DNA of 22,603 nt from JAKLKS01 sp964370855. GTDB taxonomy: Bacteria; Planctomycetota; JAJSAM01; JAKLKS01. The notes below the pieces were generated by a model, which saw only the letters and a list, made by a program, of their open reading frames with translations, was not told the origin of the DNA and searched no databases. Below, piece by piece: positions 8,340 through 15,958 of this stretch; within the stretch, counting starts at the first letter, position 1; each line of letters opens with the position of its first letter. Both the position numbers and the translations under genes were made by a program. Location: positions 1 to 22,603 of the forward strand of contig CAYJMF010000077.1 of the NCBI GenBank assembly GCA_964370855.1, read 5' to 3'.

Positions 8340-9502
8340 GGCGCCGCCCCCTCGAGCACGACGGCCGCGTTGAAGCCGCCGAATCCTGCGCCCAGCTTGA
8401 GGAACCTCGGCCCGCGCACCGCCTCCCCGCGCACGAGCGCGGGCCAGCCCGGCTCCGGACGCTCCAGACCGGCCACCGGCGGGAGGAACCCCCGGCGCAC
8501 CGCCTCGAGGGAGGCGATGGCCTCCACCAGCCCCGCGGGACCGAAGGAGTGGCCGATGTTCCCCTTCACGGTGGTCAGGGGGACCCCCCGTGCGCCGGGG
8601 CCGAGGGCGCGTTCCAGGGCGCGAATCTCCATGGCGTCGTTGAAGACCGTGGCCGTTCCGTGGCCGTGGATGTGGCCGAGGCGGGAGGGGTCCGTGCCAG
8701 AGGTCCGGAGCGCCCCCGCGATGGCCGTGGCCATCCCTCCTCCGTCGCGGTTCGGCGCCGTGGGGTGGGACGCATCGCACCCGAGCCCCCCCCCGAGGAG
8801 CAGCCCCCGCGCCGGTGCTCCCCGGGCGCGGGCCGCCGCGGGAGACTCGAGGACCAGGACCGCCGCCGCCTCCGAGGCGGACATCCCGGCCCGGTCCAGG
8901 TCGAAGGGGCGGCACGGGGCCGGGTCCATGGCCCCGAGGGCGGCGAAGCCCCGGAAGACGAAGTCGGAGAGGAGGTCCACCCCGGCGCAGAGAATCGCGT
9001 CCCATCTCCCTTCCTCGAGGGCGCGGCCCATGGACGACGCAAGAGCCAGCGCGGCGGTTCCGCTGGCGCAGGCCGTGGAGACCGTGGTCATCCCCCCGCC
9101 GGCGACGAGGTCTCCTCTCTCCGGGGCCATCCGCTCCCCGAGCCAGCGGGCCGGAAGTCCCGGGTCCATCGTCTCCGAGCGGGCGGCGACCTCCGCCCCG
9201 GACTCGAGGAACCCCTTCGCCGTGGCCACGAGGAACGCAGTCCGTGCGCCCGGCGGGAGCCCGCTCGAGGCGAGGGCTTCCGCGAGAGCCGCCTCCAGGT
9301 GACGGGCGCCGCGCCGGCCTCCGCCCGTCCACCCCGCGGGATCGGGCATTTCTCCCCCGATCCGGCACCCCAGGGCGGAGGTGTCGAACCTCCGGATCGG
9401 AGCGAGTCCGCGCCGTCCCGACCGCCAGCCCTCGTAGAGGGCCTCCACTCCCTCCCCGAGGGAGGTGACGCATCCGTACCCCGTGACCTGGAGGGGGTTC
9501 AC
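8336..9502 (-). CDS. 3-oxoacyl-ACP synthase (FabF-like ketosynthase), catalytic
   Basis: This second complete ketosynthase has 388 residues and would catalyse decarboxylative condensation of malonyl-ACP. The nucleophile is Cys145 in S-T-A-C-A-S-G. The two histidines are His281 in G-H-G-T-A-T and His318 in K-G-N-I-G-H, with Lys313 also in place. The C-terminus carries the usual G-F-G-G-F-N block. The start is GTG at 9502, which overlaps the exporter gene's TGA as GTGA and follows a GGAGGGGG site about nine bases upstream. No ATG exists near the natural N-terminus. Its direct successor is the 174-residue ketosynthase-like protein, so the pair repeats the catalytic/non-catalytic arrangement seen at 5540-7815. 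Confidence 0.88.
   Translation of the reverse strand: MNPLQVTGYGCVTSLGEGVEALYEGWRSGRRGLAPIRRFDTSALGCRIGGEMPDPAGWTGGGRRGARHLEAALAEALASSGLPPGARTAFLVATAKGFLESGAEVAARSETMDPGLPARWLGERMAPERGDLVAGGGMTTVSTACASGTAALALASSMGRALEEGRWDAILCAGVDLLSDFVFRGFAALGAMDPAPCRPFDLDRAGMSASEAAAVLVLESPAAARARGAPARGLLLGGGLGCDASHPTAPNRDGGGMATAIAGALRTSGTDPSRLGHIHGHGTATVFNDAMEIRALERALGPGARGVPLTTVKGNIGHSFGPAGLVEAIASLEAVRRGFLPPVAGLERPEPGWPALVRGEAVRGPRFLKLGAGFGGFNAAVVLEGAAP
8346..8353 (-). promoter_or_regulatory. Ribosome binding site for the GTG start at 8339
   Basis: On the minus strand the sequence GAGGGGGC lies six bases before the GTG that overlaps the previous gene's TGA as GTGA. The ATG eight codons further in has no such site, so the GTG start is preferred. 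Confidence 0.5.
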
Positions 9503-11964
9503 CGCCCGGACCCCCTCCGCCCGGTGAGTCCGGGAACGGCCAGCCACGCCACCAGGAAGGCCCCTCCCACGCCGACCCCCATCGCGAGGCCCAGGGTCTT
9601 GAAACCGGGGTGGTCCGCCATGAAGAGGGCGAACCCCATGGCGACGGTCGTGAGCATGGCCCCGAGGACGGGGGCGGACCGCCGGGCCACCGGTTCCGGC
9701 ATGGGGCCGCGACCGTCGGCGGCGGCAAGAGCATCGATCAGGAAGACCCCGTAGTCCACGCCCATTCCGAAGACGGGGACCACGGCGGGGATGCTGAGGA
9801 CGCTGAGGGGTTCCCCCGCGACGACCAGCGTCCCGGCCAGGAGGAGGAGGCCGCCCGCCAGGGGGACAAGGGCGACCAGGACCCCGCGAAGCCGGCGGTA
9901 GTAGAGGGCGAGCAGCACCGCCACGAGGGCGAGGGCCGGGAGGGAGAGAGCCGTCAGTTCGGTGACCGTGGCCTCGGCGACGGCGTCCGCGAGCCCCTTC
10001 CCCGTCAGGACCCGGGTGCCGGGCGCCGCCTCCTCCATCGCCGCGGCGACCCGTTCTCCCGCCTCTCCCTCGAGGACCGCGCCCGGTGCCATGAGCATGA
10101 CCCGGGTCCTCCCGTCCTCCTCCCGGACGTGCCGGGTGAGGACGGGCTCGAAGGCCGTGCCCCGGATCCGTTCCGGAGCGAGCGGGGGCGGGCGGACGAG
10201 GAGGGAATCGAAGAAGGGATCGAAGGTCCCCTTCCGGATGCCCCGTTCCGCCGCCGCCGCCCCGAGGTCCTCGCGGAGCCGGGAGACCCGATCCTCCGTC
10301 CAGAACTCCCTCCACTTCGCCCAGCGCCGATCCTGGGTGCGGAGGGAGGGGAGGACGGAGGAGGGGCCGAGGGTTCCTTCCCCGCCCGCGCCCCCTTCGC
10401 GGAGGGCGGCCTCCGCGTCCTCGGCCCCACGCAGGGCCGCCTGCAGGTCGTCCCCCGGAACGATGACCACCGCCCTCGAGAGCATCCCTCCCCAGGTCGA
10501 GGCGAACCTCCGCTCGTCCTCCAGCGTGGCCGCGTCCTTGAACTCGAATCGCCGGAGGTCCTTCTCGAATCGGAGGGACGGGGCGGCCGCCGCGGCCGCC
10601 GCCACGAGGGCCAGGGCGATCCACATGGCGGCGCGGGGTCGCCGCAGGACCGCCCCGAACCAGGCCCCGGAGATCCGGTCGAGGGGGGTGGGCGCGGCAT
10701 CCGCGGCGGCCCGCTTCTCCGGCCGGAGCCCCGCCGCGAGGGCGGGCCCCGCGGTCAGGGAGAAGCAGAGGGCGGCGAGGATCCCCGCCGCCGCGACCAC
10801 TCCCATCTGCCGGTGGACGGGGACCGGGCTCGCCGCGAGGACGAGGAAGGCGGCGGCCGAGGTGAGCGCGCCGATCACCGCCGTGGGTCCGACCCCGAGG
10901 TAGACCCTCCGGACCGCCTCCCTCCTCGACTCCCCCGCGTGGGGGACCGCGTGGAGGTGGAGGACGTAGTCCACGCAGATCCCCCCGAGGGCTCCGCCGA
11001 AGGCGAGGGCGACGCCGGAGACGGGGCCGAACACGAGGACGCCGGCGGCCAGCCCGGCGATGCTCGCGACGGCCACGGCCGCCCCCGCGAGGACCACGAG
11101 GCGGGCGCCGCGGAATCCGAGGAAGACGATCCCCAGCACGAGCAGGAGCGCGACCGTGGAGACGTGCTGGACGTCGGCCCGGATCGCCCGGGAGTTCGCC
11201 AGGTAGAACCGGTGGCCGCCCACCCAGGTGAGCCGCCCGTCCCCGCCGAGATCCCGGCGGATCCCCTCCATGAGGACCTCCAGGGCGGCCGCGGCCTCCT
11301 CGTCCCCCACGGCGGCAAGCGGGCGGGCGGTCACCAGTCCGTGCCGTCCATCGGCGGACAGGAGGGCTCCTCCCTCGAACCTCTGGCCCGGGGCCAGGGA
11401 GGATCGCATCATGGCCGTCATCGCGAAGGTCCCCAGTTCCAGGGGATCCCCGCGGAGGAACTCCTGGTAGACCCCGCCCGCCGGCCCCATCAGGCGCTCG
11501 TAGTGCTCGTCCATCCGGTCCGCGAGATCGCCCGGCTCGAGGCGCGCCTCCAGGCGTCCGAACTCCTCCCCCGGGATCAGGAAGGGCACCGCGGGGGCCA
11601 GGGCCCGGGCGGTCCGGATCCGCGCATCCTCGTCGGGGGACCCGAAGACCTCCCCGATGAGCCCCGAGGACGCCATCCTCCCGCGCACCAGGTCCACGGC
11701 GTTCTTCAGCGGTGCTCCCGTGGCGGCCTCCACGTCCACGAAGAGCGTCTCGGCCAGTCCGAAATGCCGAAGGGCGTCGGTGTAGTCGGCCAGGTGGGCG
11801 TCCCTCTCCGGCAGGAACGCCTCCACCCGCCCGTCGACGCGGATGGAGAGGACCGTTGCCAGGAGGATGCCGGTGATCGCCGCCCACGCGGAGAGGACGG
11901 CGAGGGGACGGCGGAGCACGGCCTCCAGGATCCGGGCGAGCAGACCCGAGAGGACCTGTCCCAC
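9499..11964 (-). CDS. MMPL/RND-superfamily exporter
   Basis: This 821-residue inner-membrane transporter belongs to the predicted RND-superfamily exporters (COG4258/MMPL type). It shows the expected duplicated plan: one N-terminal helix (about 20-40), a large periplasmic loop, a group of helices with a G-G-I-C-V-D-Y segment, a further helix, a second periplasmic loop, and a final helix group with F-G-M-G-V-D-Y-G. The acidic residues in these segments fit proton coupling. The GTG start at 11964 lies three bases after the LolA gene's TAG. Such exporters are core members of aryl-polyene and xanthomonadin clusters, where they are proposed to carry the polyene lipid across or out of the inner membrane. 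Placement directly after a LolA-like gene supports a joint export path. Confidence 0.88.
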   Translation of the reverse strand: MGQVLSGLLARILEAVLRRPLAVLSAWAAITGILLATVLSIRVDGRVEAFLPERDAHLADYTDALRHFGLAETLFVDVEAATGAPLKNAVDLVRGRMASSGLIGEVFGSPDEDARIRTARALAPAVPFLIPGEEFGRLEARLEPGDLADRMDEHYERLMGPAGGVYQEFLRGDPLELGTFAMTAMMRSSLAPGQRFEGGALLSADGRHGLVTARPLAAVGDEEAAAALEVLMEGIRRDLGGDGRLTWVGGHRFYLANSRAIRADVQHVSTVALLLVLGIVFLGFRGARLVVLAGAAVAVASIAGLAAGVLVFGPVSGVALAFGGALGGICVDYVLHLHAVPHAGESRREAVRRVYLGVGPTAVIGALTSAAAFLVLAASPVPVHRQMGVVAAAGILAALCFSLTAGPALAAGLRPEKRAAADAAPTPLDRISGAWFGAVLRRPRAAMWIALALVAAAAAAAPSLRFEKDLRRFEFKDAATLEDERRFASTWGGMLSRAVVIVPGDDLQAALRGAEDAEAALREGGAGGEGTLGPSSVLPSLRTQDRRWAKWREFWTEDRVSRLREDLGAAAAERGIRKGTFDPFFDSLLVRPPPLAPERIRGTAFEPVLTRHVREEDGRTRVMLMAPGAVLEGEAGERVAAAMEEAAPGTRVLTGKGLADAVAEATVTELTALSLPALALVAVLLALYYRRLRGVLVALVPLAGGLLLLAGTLVVAGEPLSVLSIPAVVPVFGMGVDYGVFLIDALAAADGRGPMPEPVARRSAPVLGAMLTTVAMGFALFMADHPGFKTLGLAMGVGVGGAFLVAWLAVPGLTGRRGSGR

Positions 11965-11967
11965 CGC

Positions 11968-12780
11968 CTAGCGATCCCGCTCTTCCCTCACGTCGAACAG
12001 ATCCGCCTTGAGGTCGAGGTCCCGCTCCACGTCGGTGAACTCGATCTCCGTCTTCGTCTTCGACGTCTCGTTGAGGACGATGCGCGAGAGGTGGGCGGGG
12101 TCCCCGGAGAACCCGAGTTCCACGGACACGATCACCCGGGCCACGCGCTCGTCCCTGGGGGTGGCGGCGATCCGCAGGGGCTTCTCGCTCACGAGCCGAA
12201 GGGCGTGGGACTTCTCCGCCTCCCCGGTCTTCCCCCCCACCCAGAGGAACACCTGCTCCGCCGTCGCCGCTGCGATGGGCTCGTCCTTGAGATCGAAGGA
12301 GGTCGAGGTGACCTCCCCCTTCCGCGAGGTGCGTTCGCGCCGGGCCCGGGTGCCGTTCACCACGAGGACCGTCTTGATGGGTTCCGAGTATTCCCACCGG
12401 ATCTTCGAGGACAGCTCCAGCGCGAGCGTGCCGCGGCTCACGGCCTCCTCCTCGAGGATCTCCAGCCACTTCCTCTGGACGAAGCGGGCCCTGAGGGTGC
12501 GCAGTCCCGAGAAGTCCCTGGAGAGCCCCTCCAGGGCGAGGCGGAGTCGCCTCTTCGCCTCCGCGGCATCCATGGACTCCACGTCCTCCGCGTCCGCCTC
12601 CCCGTCGGCGGGCAGGGGCTTCGCGGCGTCCCCCGCCGACGAGGCCGGCGCCGCCGGGTCCTGCGCCTCCTTCACGGGTGGACCCGGCACGGGGGGAACC
12701 GGCCCTTCTCCCGCGCGGAGGGGCGCGGCTCCCGCGAGGAATCCGACGAGGAGCGCCGCGATCGCGGGGCGGCGGATCAT
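11968..12780 (-). CDS. LolA-like periplasmic lipid/lipoprotein carrier
   Basis: This 270-residue secreted protein has a signal peptide (residues 1-23, hydrophobic core about 7-19, probable cleavage after L-R-A) and a Pro/Ala-rich linker (about 25-65). A LolA-type domain follows: the L-R-T-L-R-A-R-F-V-Q-R-K block (93-104), then an I-R-W-E-Y-S-E-P segment (127-134), typical of outer-membrane lipoprotein carrier proteins. LolA binds lipid chains in a half-barrel. Dedicated LolA homologues in polyene clusters are thought to ferry the hydrophobic product through the periplasm. The longer linker separates it from housekeeping LolA. The start ATG overlaps the upstream ketosynthase TGA as ATGA, and the MMPL exporter follows after three bases. 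Confidence 0.84.
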   Translation of the reverse strand: MIRRPAIAALLVGFLAGAAPLRAGEGPVPPVPGPPVKEAQDPAAPASSAGDAAKPLPADGEADAEDVESMDAAEAKRRLRLALEGLSRDFSGLRTLRARFVQRKWLEILEEEAVSRGTLALELSSKIRWEYSEPIKTVLVVNGTRARRERTSRKGEVTSTSFDLKDEPIAAATAEQVFLWVGGKTGEAEKSHALRLVSEKPLRIAATPRDERVARVIVSVELGFSGDPAHLSRIVLNETSKTKTEIEFTDVERDLDLKADLFDVREERDR

Positions 12781-14003
12781 GCCTTCCGGAAAGCGAGGCA
12801 CGTGTGGATCCCTCCCAGTGCGAAGTTGTTGTTCAGGACGATCCCGAGGTCGCCTTCGCGGACCGAGTCCACATGGTCCACGCCGCGGCAATCCTCCGCG
12901 ACCGTCTCGAGGTTGAGCGTGGGGTGGATGAGTCCTGCCCGGATCATGAGGAGGCAGATGATGCTCTCGATGGCGCCGGCGGCGGCCATGGTGTGGCCCA
13001 TGTGGCCCTTGGGGCTCGAGACCGGGACGCGGTTCCCCACGGCCTCCGCTATCGCGCCGGCTTCGGCGGAATCCCCCGCCAGGGTGCCGGTGGCATGGGC
13101 GTTGACCCAGGAGACCTGTCCGGGGGAGACCCCCGCCATGCGAAGCGAGGCCTGCATGCACCGGACGATGGCCTGCATGTCGGGAGTGGTGGCGGCGACC
13201 CCGGAGGATGTGGTGGCGAATCCCGTCACCTCCCCGTACACGGGGGCCCCCCTGCGCTGCGCCCTCTCCCATGACTCCAGGACCAGGAACCCCGCGCCCT
13301 CGGAGCACACGATGCCGTCCCGGCGCGCGTCGAAGGGCCGGGAGGCGGCGGCGGGGTCGTCGTTGTGGGTGAAGGAGGCCGCGTGCAGGGTGTCGAAGAG
13401 GACCGCGGTGCTCACGTGGGCCTCGTCCACGCCCCCCGCCAGGACGACTTCCGCGCGCCCGTCCTGGATGGCCTCGTACCCCATGCCGATGCAGAGGCTG
13501 CCCGTGGCGCACGCCGCCGAGGGGGCCACGAGCCGTCCGCGGAAGCCCATGCGGAGGGCGCAGGTGATCGCCGCCGTGTGCCCCATGGATCGGAGCACCC
13601 CGGAGGACGTCGTCCCGAGGACCGACGCGGTCCGGTCGAGACGGACGAACATCTGCGAGATGTCCTCGAGGGCCCCCAGCGTGGATCCCAGGAGCAGCCA
13701 CGAGTCCTCGCCGGCGGCCTCCTCGGGGGAGATCCCGCTGTCCCGGATGGCGTCCTCCAGGGCGGCCAGGGCGAGGAGGCCGACCCTGCCGGCCGTCCGA
13801 CGGATGGGCCGGGGGAGGGTGGAGGGGTCCGGCGCGACGGCGCGCCCCACCACGCGGGTCCTCAGGTCCTTCACCCGGTCCCACTCCGGGGCGCCGACGA
13901 CGCCGGATCGCCCGGTGGTGAGCCCCTCCAGGAGTTCGCGGTTGGTGCTCCCCAGGGGGGAGCGGTGGCCGACCCCCGTGACGACGACGCGGCGGCGCGC
14001 CAT
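12777..14003 (-). CDS. 3-oxoacyl-ACP synthase (FabF/FabB-like ketosynthase), catalytic
   Basis: This third complete ketosynthase has 408 residues. The triad is present: Cys165 in S-A-A-C-A-T-G, His303 in A-H-A-T-G-T, and His337 in P-K-G-H-M-G-H with Lys332. The C-terminal N-N-N-F-A-L-G-G block (391-398) is the usual glycine-rich loop with Asn-Phe. It has no adjacent CLF-like gene and instead follows the FabG-like reductase directly, which matches the ApeQ/ApeR-type pairing of reductase and extra ketosynthase in aryl-polyene systems. It may serve priming or early condensation; that is inference. Start and stop overlap both neighbours (TGATG and ATGA). Confidence 0.88.
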   Translation of the reverse strand: MARRRVVVTGVGHRSPLGSTNRELLEGLTTGRSGVVGAPEWDRVKDLRTRVVGRAVAPDPSTLPRPIRRTAGRVGLLALAALEDAIRDSGISPEEAAGEDSWLLLGSTLGALEDISQMFVRLDRTASVLGTTSSGVLRSMGHTAAITCALRMGFRGRLVAPSAACATGSLCIGMGYEAIQDGRAEVVLAGGVDEAHVSTAVLFDTLHAASFTHNDDPAAASRPFDARRDGIVCSEGAGFLVLESWERAQRRGAPVYGEVTGFATTSSGVAATTPDMQAIVRCMQASLRMAGVSPGQVSWVNAHATGTLAGDSAEAGAIAEAVGNRVPVSSPKGHMGHTMAAAGAIESIICLLMIRAGLIHPTLNLETVAEDCRGVDHVDSVREGDLGIVLNNNFALGGIHTCLAFRKA

Positions 14004-14725
14004 CAGCGGATCCCGCCGTTCACTTCGAGCACCTGGCCCGTGATGTAGGCCGCTCCCGGGGAGGCGAGGAAGCGGACCGTGGCGGCCACCTCCTCCGGCG
14101 TCCCGGCCCGCCCGAGGGGGATGTGCGCGAGGGCCCGCTGGAGGACCGCCTCCTGGAGCATGTCCGTCCGGATGAGCCCGGGGGCGACGGCGTTCACGGT
14201 GATCCCGTACCTGCCCAGTTCGCGGGCCAGGGATCGCGTGGCGCCCACGAGCCCCGCCTTGGCCGCGGAGTAGTTGACCTGGCCCGGCGTCCCCCCCATG
14301 CCGGAGACGGAGGAGATGCTCACGATCCGCCCCGCGCGCGCCGAGATCATGCCGCGCACCACGAGGCTCGTGACGTTGAAGAATCCCCCGAGGGTCGTTC
14401 CGATGACCGCGTCCCAGTCCGCCCTCGGCATCAGCGCGAAGAGGCCGTCCCGGGCGATCCCCGCGTTGTTGACGAGCACCGACGGGGCCCTCTCCTCGAC
14501 CGCGGGCCGGAGGATCTCCTCGCACTGCACGGGGTCGGCCACGTCGAAGCGGAGGCACCGGCATCCCCTGCCGAGAGCGGCCACCTCCGCCTCGAGGGAG
14601 GAGGCCAGGTCCTCCCGCTCCCGGAAGGTCGCCAGGATGTCGAGCCCGTCCCCGGCCAGGCCCAGCGCGATGGCCCGCCCGATTCCCCGCGTGGCGCCGG
14701 TCACCAGTGCGAGTTGCGGGTTCAT
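14003..14725 (-). CDS. 3-oxoacyl-ACP reductase (FabG-like short-chain dehydrogenase)
   Basis: This 240-residue classical short-chain dehydrogenase reduces the beta-keto group after each condensation, using NAD(P)H. It has the cofactor loop T-G-A-T-R-G-I-G (9-16), the N-N-A-G block (86-89) and the catalytic residues Ser139, Tyr152 and Lys156, with spacing identical to FabG. The basic Arg13 in the loop suggests NADPH preference. Length is standard. It follows the dehydratase gene with an ATGA overlap and is followed by a ketosynthase with TGATG, so reductase, dehydratase and ketosynthase are made together. This is the only ketoreductase in the window and presumably serves every cycle. Confidence 0.92.
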   Translation of the reverse strand: MNPQLALVTGATRGIGRAIALGLAGDGLDILATFREREDLASSLEAEVAALGRGCRCLRFDVADPVQCEEILRPAVEERAPSVLVNNAGIARDGLFALMPRADWDAVIGTTLGGFFNVTSLVVRGMISARAGRIVSISSVSGMGGTPGQVNYSAAKAGLVGATRSLARELGRYGITVNAVAPGLIRTDMLQEAVLQRALAHIPLGRAGTPEEVAATVRFLASPGAAYITGQVLEVNGGIR

Positions 14726-15198
14726 GCTCCCCCCTTCGCCCCGGCGTCGGAGGCGACGGCGAGGGACAACTCCCCCTTCGCCAGGGGCGGACCGTCCGGG
14801 TCCCCCCCCCGGTGGATGGAGCAGGAGACGCGGGTCACCGATCCCAGCCTCAACCGCGGCTCCATGGTGCACCGCAGCCGATCCCCCGGCCGCGCGTCCC
14901 CGGAGAACACGAAATCGTGGATGGCCCCCAGGTACCCGGGAAGCGGGGCCAGGCCCCGCGCCATCCTCTCGAACCCGGCGCCCGCGGCGGCGGTCTGTGC
15001 CGCCACCTCGACGAGGACCGCGCGGTTGAGCAGTCCCGACCGCACCCACGGCCCCTCGGAAGGGACGGTCCACCGCGATTCCACCCGTTCTCCACGTTCT
15101 CCACCACCGGCGGCGACTTCGTCCAGGAATACCATCGGTGGCCTGTGTGGTAGGATTCTCAGGAGGAGATCCCCGGAGTTTGAGGACATGAAGGCCAT
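14722..15198 (-). CDS. FabZ-like 3-hydroxyacyl-ACP dehydratase (ApeP-like)
   Basis: A single-hotdog dehydratase of 158 residues from the ATG at 15198. It dehydrates 3-hydroxyacyl-ACP to the trans-2-enoyl form, building the conjugated chain because no enoyl reductase is nearby. The motif L-P-H-R-P-P-M (16-22) gives the catalytic His18, and L-V-E-V-A-A-Q (62-68) gives the acid Glu64. Start choice is uncertain: ATG at 15198 has GAGGGCGAAG upstream, ATG at 15189 has no site, and an ATG at 15270 would add 24 Arg/Gly-rich residues. It heads the long minus-strand block. Its 5' end overlaps the divergent lipoprotein gene by about 11 bases, so each gene's promoter must lie inside the other's coding sequence. 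A G9 run (C9 at 14802-14810) lies in its coding region. Confidence 0.82.
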   Translation of the reverse strand: MAFMSSNSGDLLLRILPHRPPMVFLDEVAAGGGERGERVESRWTVPSEGPWVRSGLLNRAVLVEVAAQTAAAGAGFERMARGLAPLPGYLGAIHDFVFSGDARPGDRLRCTMEPRLRLGSVTRVSCSIHRGGDPDGPPLAKGELSLAVASDAGAKGGA

Positions 15199-15958
15199 GG
15201 TATCTTCGCCCTCGAAGCCTCCGCTCCAAGATTGTGCACCACGACCCCGGGGGCGCCCGCGGCGCGCCATCCGTCGCGCGGGAATCCTGTTCGCCGCCTC
15301 CCTCGGCGCGGCCTGCGCCTCCCCATGGCCCCTGGCCGAAAGGGACTCCTTCGTTCCCGGGAATCCCCCGGTTCTCCCTCCCCACCTCGCCGTCGCCGAA
15401 GCGTCCCTTGGAACCGGCGGCGCCTCCTTCGCGGCCCTGGCCTACCTCCGGATCCGGGGCGGCGACATCCAGGCCCACTTCGGTGCGGAATCGGGGCTGA
15501 CGATCATGGACCTGGAGGTCCACGGGGCCGTGGTCGATGTGCGGGTGGTGAGCCCGCTGGCGGGTCCGCAGGGAACGGCGGATCTGCTGGGCGCGGACCT
15601 CCGCCGCATGTACGGGGACCTGAGCGTCTTCGGCCTCGGCACCGTGCTCCCCCCGGCCCGGGATGTCCTCGAGGATGCACCGGAGGGGGACGCACCGGGG
15701 CGCGTCGCGTTCCCGCTCCCGGACGGTTCCTGGATCGTCCTGTCCCGCGCCTCCCTCGGGGAGGGGACCGTCCCCTCCCGCGCGGTCCTGCTCGGCCCCG
15801 ATCGGATCCCGCGCGCCGAGGTGGACTACCTGGACCCGGACTCCGACGGGGTTCCGAGGGAAGTGAGGCTCCGGGATCTCGTGGACGGGCACCGGGTCGA
15901 CCTGGAGATCGTCGAAGTGCGGCTCTCCCCCGCGGAGGCCGGGGAGAAGTTCCCCTGA
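15188..15958 (+). CDS. Putative outer-membrane lipoprotein, LolB/DUF3261-like
   Basis: This 256-residue protein has a long basic N-terminus and then a hydrophobic stretch ending in L-G-A-A-C (about residues 40-44), a plausible though imperfect lipobox, so it is probably a lipoprotein. The mature part is rich in beta strands. The C-terminal D-S-D-G-V-P-R-E-V segment, followed by alternating hydrophobic residues, recalls LolB-type or DUF3261 lipoproteins that accompany aryl-polyene clusters. I did not recognise a definite family, so function is inferred: receiving the LolA-borne product at the outer membrane. The start could be ATG 15188 or ATG 15197. A GAGG lies just before 15188, and an AGGAGGAG sits further up at 15161-15168. 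The stop overlaps the next gene's presumed CTG start. Confidence 0.62.
   Translation: MKAMVSSPSKPPLQDCAPRPRGRPRRAIRRAGILFAASLGAACASPWPLAERDSFVPGNPPVLPPHLAVAEASLGTGGASFAALAYLRIRGGDIQAHFGAESGLTIMDLEVHGAVVDVRVVSPLAGPQGTADLLGADLRRMYGDLSVFGLGTVLPPARDVLEDAPEGDAPGRVAFPLPDGSWIVLSRASLGEGTVPSRAVLLGPDRIPRAEVDYLDPDSDGVPREVRLRDLVDGHRVDLEIVEVRLSPAEAGEKFP
15941..15949 (+). promoter_or_regulatory. Ribosome binding site supporting a CTG start at 15955
   Basis: GGGGAGAAG lies five bases before the CTG at 15955. No ATG, GTG or in-family TTG start occurs in this frame near the beginning of the hotdog domain, so this site is the main support for a CTG start overlapping the previous gene's TGA. Confidence 0.45.

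Noticed and set aside
14802..14810. C9 run inside the dehydratase gene as a phase-variation tract
   Set aside because: The frame is intact across it, and homopolymers of this length are expected by chance in such GC-rich DNA. There is no evidence of variation.
15161..15168. AGGAGGAG before the lipoprotein gene as its ribosome binding site
   Set aside because: It lies about 20 bases before the first ATG, too far for normal use, and no in-frame start occurs at the right distance. It is kept only as a note in that gene's entry.
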